Source: Letharia columbiana
Taxonomy: Eukaryota > Ascomycota > Lecanoromycetes > Lecanorales > Parmeliaceae
Assembly: GCF_014066305.1 (NCBI RefSeq)
Contig: NW_023501070.1
Location: 310,001 to 374,000 of the forward strand
DNA: 64,000 bases
Reading direction: 5' to 3'
Shown here: positions 56,143 through 64,000 of the stretch, one piece after another
How the letters are laid out: each line of letters opens with the position of its first letter
Position numbering within the stretch: position 1 is the stretch's first letter
Position numbers and translations under genes: made by a program
Notes under the pieces: model-generated
The model's database searches: none
Seen by the model: the letters and a program-made list of their open reading frames with translations, nothing else
What the model was told of the DNA's origin: nothing

Positions 56143-56698
56143 ATGTCGCAATTCCGGGCAAAGAAACTAGATCTCAGCTGCTTCATCAACGTGAGAGTGC
56201 TGCGAGATCACACAAAGCGGTGGGTCCTACTCGATCTCCTGAGCTCGAAGAATACTGACTGCTCTTAGAAAAGTGTTCGAGCAGTACGAGACAGAAAGGT
56301 AAAGCGATCACCTCCTATCATACGTATACATCGTCTTCAATGGGCTCGTCGGGATGCTGGTGAGCAGGTTAGTACCTTATGAGTTGCTGATGGGTGCGAC
56401 TACTTTTAGACAAGCCCTCCGCTACATCATCAGAAACACTACGCTCCCAGGACGAGCGCGCGCCCAAGCGCAACTACAACTGTCGCAGATGCACTGCTAC
56501 ACTAGGTCTACGCAGATCAATAACAGATGTATAGAGGGAGGGAAATCGAGGGGCGTGTTCAAGGATTTCAGGATGGCAAGGGTGAGTCCAACTCCATATG
56601 ACAGCTTGTGTCAAGGACAACTAATGTGCGTGTAGTATCCGTTTAGAATGAATGCCCTCGAGGGGAATATACCCGGTGTCAAAAAGGCTAGTTGGTGA
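56143..56698 (+). CDS. MRP2: Mitochondrial small-subunit ribosomal protein uS14m
   Basis: Four exons (56143-56219, 56269-56298, 56410-56581, 56636-56698) give 113 aa. The product starts MSQFRAKKLDLSCFINVRVL. The core reads VFEQYETERQALRYIIRNTT, LPGRARAQAQLQLSQMHCYT, then NNRCIEGGKSRGVFKDFRMA. It ends PFRMNALEGNIPGVKKASW, the invariant uS14 end. The protein binds the head of the small mitoribosomal subunit. It is the Mrp2 type with a single remaining zinc-ligand-like Cys region. Exon 2 is only 30 nt. Introns are GT-AG and phases match. Confidence 0.92.
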
Positions 56699-57082
56699 TA
56701 GAAATTGCCGGGCGAAGATGACATTGTACATATGTGAAGGCATAGCATGGCAGAGAATGATGAGCATATTCTCAGAGAAATCCAATGGTGGCGTTCACAT
56801 CGCACTCAGCAAAAAACCGAGCATCTTCGCCCATCTCGTTGATGAATTGATATTGACATTCATTTGACCGTGCCTGATTCCGCATCACTTCGGCTAGCCG
56901 CTTATGTTTTCGACCTTACCTACTTAATTTTGGTCCAACGAGTGTGAAGACAATCATTCACTCGTCAGTATTGTTGATTAACCTAATCTAAAATCCTTCT
57001 TTTAACATCTTGCTCTTCTTACCTATTCCTTGACCACTTACACCGTCCTGCATCCAGATCTAATCAACCAACCACCTTCGCC
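56699..57082. other. Intergenic between tandem genes
   Basis: 384 bp holding the uS14m 3' UTR and the promoter of the Arb2-domain gene. A CAACCAACCACC leader precedes the next ATG. Confidence 0.45.
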
Positions 57083-58390
57083 ATGTTTCGACGTTTGAGC
57101 AGCAGTCTGCCCAAAGACCCCAAGTTTCCTGCGGATCTGGAGAAATTGGGGTGACCCACTATCTTCCTTACTCTACTAGATCCAAATACTGAATCTTATT
57201 AGGTACTACATCAACGAAAAAGACCAAATCCGCTCCATCGCCCACCCGGACGAAGAATTCAACTTCTTCATCAGCAAAAATGAACGGGTCCGAGAGATGC
57301 AGCGCGAAGCGTTTGATAGTCAGTCTTCCCTCAAGTTGACTGCCTTCTCATCTAATTGTCGATTCGCGATATCTAGCTTGCATTCGCAGTGAGCTCAGTG
57401 CGCGCTTCGAGGCTTCCGGCCTCAACATCACTCGACTTCCATTGAACGTCGGTCTCTCAGATCCACATGTTCCCATCCTCACCTCCTCTAATCTCGCCAC
57501 CGCAAAACGCTTAATCGTCTACTTTGGTGAATCAATGCAGGATCTCGGAATCTTTGCCCATCGTATCATAGCACAGGATTCCATTGCTTCCGGCTCTGCT
57601 TTGGACTTTGTCCATGCTATTCAATCCAGAGAATCAAATGCGGGCACGGCAATCGTCATTGCCAATCTCGGCCAGCTCGTGTGGTACCGTCGCGGCCAGC
57701 GTGCGATGACGATTACGAGTTGGAACGCATTACCAAGAAAGACAGGCGTCAGTAATCCAATGAGGATCGATGCTGTCAAAAATCGTGTACCCGGAAATGG
57801 AAGCACAAAAGAGCATGTCAAGAGCGTCTTCGAGGAGGTGCTGGTCAAGCTGGCGAGGCAAGATGCTATGATCGATCTGATTGGGTTGGGGGAAGGGGCC
57901 GAGGAGGCGGTGGGATACCTGGACCAGAATTGGAAACACTGGGAGAGCAAAGTGAGGGCTATCTGTGTGGGCGTGGGGTTTGTGTGGAGGGTCCAAGATG
58001 ACATCCATAACGAGAAGTTCATAGATTTTTGGGGAAAGGTAAGGTTCCTGGTTTCATCTCTTGCATCAATTACACTGTCTGTGAGAATCTTTGCTAACGG
58101 TGCCCATTTGTTAGCGTGCCCGTGCCTACCTGATCCACAGTGTCCCAGTGGAGACGCCTCTTGCCGGTCGCCAGGAGCTCAGCTGTAATTGCTTTTCCTC
58201 AGGCGAATCTGCCTTCACCGAGTGCATCATGCCAAGGTCCCACCAGAGCATGCTTGCATTTTTCCAGCTTGTTAACGATATGCCTGGATACTTTGAGGCA
58301 GAGCTGGACATACCACAGGACGAGGATGACATGTCGAGGGTTGTCCGATGGGAGACTGGAATCCGTGCTGAAAGCCCCCGCGCTGCTTAA
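57083..58390 (+). CDS. Arb2-domain protein
   Basis: Four exons (57083-57150, 57203-57318, 57377-58038, 58115-58390) encode 373 aa. The start MFRRLSSSLPKDPKFPADLE and LGYYINEKDQIRSIAHPDEE are typical of fungal Arb2-domain proteins. The central alpha/beta domain has RLIVYFGESMQDLGIFAHRI, AIVIANLGQLVWYR, MIDLIGLGEGAEEAVGYLDQ, and RAYLIHSVPVETPLAGRQEL. In fission yeast Arb2 is a subunit of the Argonaute siRNA chaperone complex (ARC). In filamentous fungi most family members are uncharacterised, so an RNAi role here is only suggested. The fold resembles an alpha/beta hydrolase without clear catalysis. Confidence 0.85.
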
Positions 58391-59067
58391 GGAATGATGA
58401 TATGAGACCAAGCCATGCTCCCATGGTGACAGCGGGCGCAATTGAAACTAGGTCTGGGGTTGCCCCCACACAGTCTTAAAGACGTCTGGGCGGTAACGGT
58501 AGCGTCACTCAACATAGATAGCAGGGCTTACCCCTGCTCCATAGAGCTCATGCACGTTACAATGCCAAATATGAGCAAAAATGTGGTAGCTGGCCCTTAA
58601 CAATGCCTTCAATTCCACATGCACTCCCTGGCAAAGAAAGAGAGCACTTTGCCCCGCAATCAGAGACATTAGAATACACTCCCTTGGAATTTTCCTCAAC
58701 GGAAATCGAAGCGACGGTAACCAGTGAATCTGGGAGACCATCGTGGGCGTATCTTCATTGCCTTTCTCTAACGAAAAGCGTTCACCTGAGCTTTATTTGA
58801 GACACGCCCACACAATGCCGATCATGCACGCTAAAACAGGGGTCCAGCGGGAGAAGCCGTGACAAGATCTCGAGATCCTTGGGGACATGAAAGCTCTCGG
58901 GTTTTGACAGCAAACAGTTGTTTACCAAATCTATAGTGTTTGTGCGGTCTGAAAAATTTGCAATTGCGTAAAGTTTTTCTGAGTTGATACAAATCGTCGG
59001 ACTGTGCGTTTTCTGAATACAAAGGGCAGCTGTTCCTACATCTGCAGTCCACTTCTACCACTCAAAG
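58391..59067. other. Intergenic
   Basis: About 680 bp between the Arb2-domain gene and ISD11. No coding signal beyond short frames. Confidence 0.4.
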
Positions 59068-59648
59068 ATGTCAATGGCAGCTCTGAAAGGAGATACTGCA
59101 TTCCAAGCAAGGTCACTAGTGGGCACTCACCCACATGCGTTGTAAGGTCATGACTGACCTTGTCTGCCTCCCTCTATAGTTCCGATCCCTCCTCCGACAA
59201 TCTTCTCAATTTGCTGCCTATAATTTCCGAGAATATGCAAAGCGAAGGACAAAAGACGCATTTAGAGAGAACCATGACAAAAACCTTGGGGATAGGGAGA
59301 CACAGGAGCTGATACAGAGAGGGCTAAAAGAGCTGCAAATGATGAAGGTGAGCCTGACAAGATGATGGTTTGCGACTGAGGAAAGCGAAAGCGTTGGGAA
59401 GATGCTGTCATGGAGGTGCTACGGGGCAAAATTTTCAGTCATGCTGCTGCCAGGGTGGCATGCTGACCCGTGTCAAAATTACAGAGACAAACAACGGTCA
59501 GTCAATTCTTCCAATTGGACAGACTAGTAGTCGAAGGGCAGAAGACGGTAAGCATCGGCCTCACCGCCCGGTAAGCTTCAGGTTGACGTCCTTGTAGGGG
59601 AAGCAAACAGGCGAGGACGGAGGCATAGTACGACAAACGACGGAATGA
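59068..59648 (+). CDS. ISD11: LYR-family iron-sulfur assembly protein Isd11
   Basis: Four exons (59068-59118, 59180-59347, 59485-59547, 59598-59648) give 110 aa. The spliced product reads [20 protein letters not shown], then [37 protein letters not shown], and [20 protein letters not shown]. Isd11 binds and stabilises cysteine desulfurase Nfs1, with acyl carrier protein, in the mitochondrial matrix. The hallmark tripeptide is LFR here rather than LYR, at the first splice junction. Introns start GTGGGC, GTGAGC and GTAAGC. The first splice was chosen because it alone keeps the frame and the SL-FRSLLRQ motif. Confidence 0.9.
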
Positions 59649-60139
59649 ACCTCACCAAGCTTGTGGTCTGGTGTTTTGGCGTTGCAAATACCTCAACATC
59701 TGTATCTATGCAGGGCTATCTACGGAATGTGCGCCCAACCTCAAAGCAAATTTCACGAGACCTTCATATCTTTGAAGTTGCTGGTCTGAGCGCCTGATTA
59801 GATTTGCGTGGTATCCGGTGTGTACAGCGCCTCGATCTTGTGTCCCGCCTCCTTCACGCAGATCATAAACTTCACATGGAGTGGTTGTGACGAAAGCATC
59901 GAATGTCTACATCATACTTGGTACTGTATAGTGCAATGGATTACAAAGACAGAAGCCGAAGGTCATCTAACCAATTCATCATCATCATGCTGCAATGCAG
60001 ATTCCAAGACTCCGAGATCGCTCATGCTGCGCCAAAACAGTGTATCATCGAAAGGATATCTCTCCAAAGGCCCTCTTCCATGCCAAGAAGCCAACCAAAC
60101 ATACAGCAAAGACAATCATCCGGAGAAACGAACAAAAGC
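59649..60139. other. Intergenic between convergent genes
   Basis: About 490 bp between ISD11 and the CorA-type transporter stop. No gene. Confidence 0.4.
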
Positions 60140-62317
60140 TCAAACCATTGCGCTAGGCGCTTTCATGATCCTATGTCTAAGCAGGGTCCTCAGCTTATGC
60201 CTGAAAGCTCCCAAGGCAGTGAACAGAACAATAAGAAATGCGACGCTGCCACAGACTTTCCAGAAATAGTGTTCGGTCTTGTCAGTGTTGACGATGCCGG
60301 TAAGGTTCATGCCGTAGTAGGAGGTGAAAAAGGAGAGGGGTAGAAAAATGACCGTTACGATGGTGAAGACGAGAATAGCTTTGTTCTGGCTGTCAGAAAT
60401 TATCGCTAGTTCATTCTGTTCGATCGAACGCAGTTGGAAGAGCTGGTAATTTGGACGTCAGCAGATGAATCCATTCGCGTCGGCTGAGGTAAGCTTACGG
60501 CATCCATCGATTGCTTTAAATCAATCAAGAGTCTCTCGAAACATTCATGCTGGTACTTCACCGTATTCATTGCCCAAATCAAGCGTTGCATTGATGATTC
60601 TCCCTCGGCATTATCAGGTGTCTTGCGGAAGCGATTGTCTTCAGTCTCAAACCTTTTGACATCGAGCTGCATGATTTTGAAGAGCTCGACCTTCTTTTGT
60701 AAGATCAGTCTTATGGTAGTGAGCTCGTCAATACCACTAAGGTATGCGCGAACAAGCTTCACTGTGACTTTGGGCTTCCACTGGTCATATCGTCTTCGTT
60801 TTAAGTCCTGGATGACTGAAGAATACGCACTTTCAAACGAAGGTGCGTTGCAGCCTTGCCTGAAGTTGTGAGGCGTCACGCCAACTTCTGTTATGAGATA
60901 AACTAGAAACCATTCGACAGTCTTCCAATGCCAAGTATTCGTGCCCTGGTCTGCGAAAGCTTGGAAAACATGGCCAACAGCCGAGGCGTCGTCGTTGTCA
61001 AAGAGGGCGTCGATGGGTTCGGAGAGATGCCTATTAAAGTTCTTATCCAGGTAATTGACACCAGCCATGGGGGAGAGGCTCAATAGGAATCCGTCGGAGC
61101 GGTGAAATGTGCGAAAGGGGCTCCTCACGAGCTGAGCATTATTATAGAAGGGGTGCGAGGAAAGAACTTGTTTGTCGACGTGGCGGAGAATGGGCTGGAG
61201 TCCATCTCTTGGCCCCATTGCCCCCATTGCAAGACCTTCGGAAAGCTGCCAGGGCATATCCGCGTCGACGAGATTCCAGAAAGAAGGTTCCATTGCAAGG
61301 TGACCGCCTCTCCATTCAACATCGGTTCGTAAGCTGGCGTTACGGTCGGCTCGCCAAGTTGACTCGTTGAGATCATCTAGCAGTTCACTTTTGTCATGAA
61401 GCAGTAAGTAGATGTCGCGCATTGTTTGAAAGTTGTCCCGGTGTCTGAAATTCAGAACTTCGGTTTCGAGGTACGGCCATCCAGAGCGTCCAGCGTTCTC
61501 GAATTCCCGACCAGTTGGACCATCATGGAGAAAGATATCCTCGACAGAAGAATGCGTAAGCCCAAGGCCAAGCGGAGCATGGATCCATCTCACGTCCACC
61601 CAAGCAGGTTTTGTTTGCCAGTACTCCTCTAGCTCACCGAGATCGACGACTTTATGCTCTGCTCTACCCTCTCCGAAGTCGCAGACATAGCATTTCAATT
61701 CTGAGCGAGGTGGGTAGTAATGCCGGGCAAGGGATTTCAGTTCCTCGACGTGTGGCGGAGGGGCCTGTCGATATTTAGGGGAGGGCCATGCAAGCAGCCA
61801 TTCTTTCATCCCCTTCTCTTGGGTATCCGCCCACTTTTTGAGTCGCTCGTACACTTCACGCTGATTTTCGTTCTCCAGGTTGTATCTGTCAAGCTGCTGA
61901 CGCCTGGCTTCTTCTTTTTCCACGTTTCGCGTTGCCACTTTATTGAAGCTTGTCAAGACCTGTATACCGCGCTCGAGTCAGGGAGCAAAAGGACATAGCA
62001 TCAGGTGCGTTTACCTTCTGGGAGCTGACGACCGTTTCCTCTGAAGTTAGGTGAGACAGGCTAGGCTTGTCCTCGGATATGATCCTCTGCAGGTTCTTCT
62101 CCCGCACTGTAGGTAATTGTGACGAAACCGAGGCCACTGAGGGTCTCGAGCGACGACCACGTGGACCAGAGGCATCATTACTGTCATTCGTCGACAGTGT
62201 AGAAGTGCTAGCTGATGACGAATGTCTTCTCTCTGTTGCAGAGGTCGGAGACAGATTCCTCGTAGCCTCCTCGGCCGATGGATCCCAGGCAGGTTCTTGT
62301 TTGAACGGCTGGTCCAT
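60140..62317 (-). CDS. CorA-type Mg2+ transporter family membrane protein
   Basis: Three exons (62317-62015, 61959-60499, 60442-60140) give 688 aa. A Ser-rich N-terminus (about 1-100) precedes a large cytosolic domain with LGLGLTHSSVEDIFLHDGP. A long helix follows (VKRFETEDNRFRKTPDNAEG and onward). The C-terminus carries two membrane helices (about 610-631 and 650-668), with YYGMNLTGI between them. GMN (632-634) is the CorA selectivity motif. CorA proteins are pentameric Mg2+ channels. Members with this long N-terminal region in filamentous fungi are annotated as CorA-like, and many lack tested function. A final basic tail (RHKLRTLLRHR) follows. Confidence 0.88.
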
Positions 62318-63328
62318 GTGGTCAATTGATATGTATGCAGATGCAGATGCAGTAAATACGTATACTATGTCACCGATGCCGCGACCATAGTAGCACCAAA
62401 GACAAGGTCCAAAAATGGCAATGCAATGCAAGAAGATGAATCGAGAAGGAAAGTAAAGCAGGGTCGGAGGATATACTACTGTACATGCTACAAGTCAAGG
62501 CTGAAGAAAGCCTGAAGATTCAAAGGTTCGAGAAATAAGGCGGATGGGGGCAGAAAGACAAAAACACAGCCTTCTCCCCACTGGCCCAGTGTGCATTTGC
62601 ATTTGCATTTGCATTTGCAATTCGCACCACCAGGGATGCCTAGGCTAGGTGCTAGGTACTAAGGTAGGTACTAGGATAATTTTGATGATTGTCCCCAAGT
62701 TGGTGATAGATTCCCTAGATGATCAAAGCCTCATAGGTTGGGGGGAGGGGGGTGGGTTATGCAGACTAACAGCTGCAAGAAGCAGTTAGTCTTTGGGTCT
62801 GGACCAGTTACTACTTTATCTAAAGCCAAAAGTTGGAAGCGAAAAGGCCATCGGGAAAGTACAAGTAGGTAAGATATGCCACTTTGAAGGTAAGATATGC
62901 CGTAGCTAATCAATTGCCATTTGCCAGGCTTACCAGTACCACGGCAGCCAAGACTTTTCTTCAGGGACTCTAAACTTAAGGTACTTTACCTTATCCTGTC
63001 GGGATCTCCCTCAATGCCCATCTAGGCTACCGTACTCCCTCTCACTCTCTCTCTCTCTCTCTCTTTCTACAGTCTACTTGATTAGCACTTTAGGTAAAAG
63101 TACTCTAGACTTCCCCAAGTTGCCCCTCGTTCAACGCTCGAATCAAATATCAAAGTATCGGAAGGGAACAAGTACAACGTGCCGGCTACACCACTTGGTT
63201 CAAATATTGGTGCAGAAAGCCAGCTAGACGCTGTGTTACGCTTATCTCATTCATTCACAGTGTGTGCTACATACCTACCTACGGACCGTGTAGTCAAAAG
63301 CGCCGCCTGAAGGAACGGCTCACGCGCC
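62318..63328. other. Divergent intergenic region with microsatellites
   Basis: About 1 kb between divergent starts. TTGCAT repeats at 62592-62620, AGGTA/TACCT words at 62638-62680 and 62866-62902 (including a direct repeat of GGTAAGATATGCC), and CT repeats at 63040-63066. No gene. Confidence 0.55.
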
Positions 63329-64000
63329 ATGGCCCCTGTAAGTGCATCTTCCATTCACGTCGCCTTGCATATATCTTCAGTGTATCATGACGAACCGTCT
63401 GCAAGTATTCTCTGCCGCCCTTGCACATGTGATTCATACTATCATTGTCACGCTGTCAGCATGGCCGTCGCTCCATATCCTTGTCCTCTTACAAAAAATA
63501 ATAGGATGCCCTCGGGCACCCCGTCTTTTCGCGCGCATCACTAAGATGGTAGTCGAATTATCCAAAGACTTTCAGGCGCAGTACAATAAGCTAATCTTCT
63601 CTAAATTCCAGTATCGCAACAGTCGCACTGGCGCTCGATCCACCCGCACTCAAATCGACCACGATGTATTCGAAGGCCTGCCCGTCCGCCATTGGAGGAA
63701 GAGATCATTCAACGTCAATGCCGCGCCGGAGAAGGACAACTTAGATCCGCTCGGTACCGGTGATACAGGATGGCCAGAGCTGCCAATGCCTCGAGACGCC
63801 CACATGTATTCACCAATGAGTGAGGCATTGCTACGAGCGGCGCGAATGGGTCAAGTCAAGAAGCCGGCCATCCCACTGATGGATGACGAGAAAGAGCCTG
63901 GTGACGATGAGGACGCAGATGGTGATCTTGATATGGGGTTCGTTGCGAAAAGGTGGGCCGTTGTTCCCAAAGATATGGAGGGACTTGAGCCAGAATTCTT
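63329..64000 (+). CDS. 5' part of an unknown gene, truncated by the window
   Basis: Two exons are visible: 63329-63337 (MAP) and 63612 onward, with the intron starting GTAAGT and ending TTCCAG after a CTAAT branch point. The open frame runs to the window end: MAPYRNSRTGARSTRTQIDH, then DVFEGLPVRHWRKRSF, later GDTGWPELPMPRDAHMY and GDDEDADGDLDMGFVAKRW. I recognise no family; the acidic and RHWRKR segments suggest a nuclear protein. The intron is about 274 nt, long for this genome, so a middle exon could be missed. An alternative start at 63546 (ATGGTAGTCG) would read through the acceptor in the same frame. Confidence 0.55.

Noticed and set aside
1..64000. CRISPR arrays, rRNA, biosynthetic gene clusters, integrated virus
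   Set aside because: No regular direct repeats with spacers, no rRNA sequence, no core PKS/NRPS/terpene enzymes and no viral genes were seen.

Overview
The window is nuclear DNA of a filamentous ascomycete (Pezizomycotina). Protein-coding genes of near 50% GC carry short introns, mostly 40-110 nt with GTRNGT donors and CTAAY-like branch points. Fungus-specific genes are present (DASH subunit Spc19, a PhiA/IgE-binding-type cell-wall protein, a STRIPAK FHA protein, a Rho3 GTPase). Two very AT-rich blocks look like repeat-induced point mutation (RIP) of transposon DNA. I cannot place it below subphylum. All exon joins below were made by hand from splice signals, reading frame and family conservation.

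Layout. 1-945: AT-rich repeat block ending in pure A/T homopolymer tracts. 1.7-9.3 kb: secreted PhiA-like protein, NIPSNAP protein, siroheme synthase (MET1 type), deoxyribose-phosphate aldolase. 10.3-14.2 kb: MGR2/ROMO1 and a tail-anchored FHA protein (SLMAP/HAM-4/PRO45 type). 15-17.4 kb: two small orphan genes. 18-24.8 kb: IPI3, SER2, RHO3, LIP2 and POP7. 25.3-31.1 kb: a selenoprotein-K-like Cys protein, a SPOUT methyltransferase, SPC19, ATP18 and an acyltransferase-3 protein. 31-34.4 kb is gene-poor with one orphan exon. 34.4-43.1 kb: PC-esterase-like membrane protein, CWC25, CSN2 and an otubain deubiquitinase. 44.3-47 kb: a large TM/EGF protein. 48.6-51.6 kb: second RIP block, with a palindromic MITE-like element nested in it. 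52.4-64 kb: a disordered orphan nuclear protein, mitochondrial uS14, an Arb2-domain protein, ISD11, a CorA-type Mg2+ transporter, and the 5' end of an unknown gene.

The gene content is housekeeping, with no biosynthetic cluster, defence system, rRNA or CRISPR. Six genes encode mitochondrial proteins that are known or expected to act at the inner membrane or matrix: MGR2 in protein import, ATP18 in ATP synthase, LIP2 in lipoylation, ISD11 in Fe-S synthesis, uS14m in translation, and NIPSNAP. Siroheme synthase links to Fe-tetrapyrrole and sulfite/nitrite reduction. Several adjacent genes are divergent and probably share promoters (IPI3/SER2, LIP2/POP7, SPC19/ATP18, CWC25/CSN2).

Many small genes are assembled from exons of 9-60 nt and are invisible to a long-ORF scan: ATP18, MGR2, ISD11, uS14m and the SelK-like gene. 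The least explained parts are the palindromic element in the AT block, the orphan proteins, and the recurrent TACCTAGGTA-type intergenic motif.
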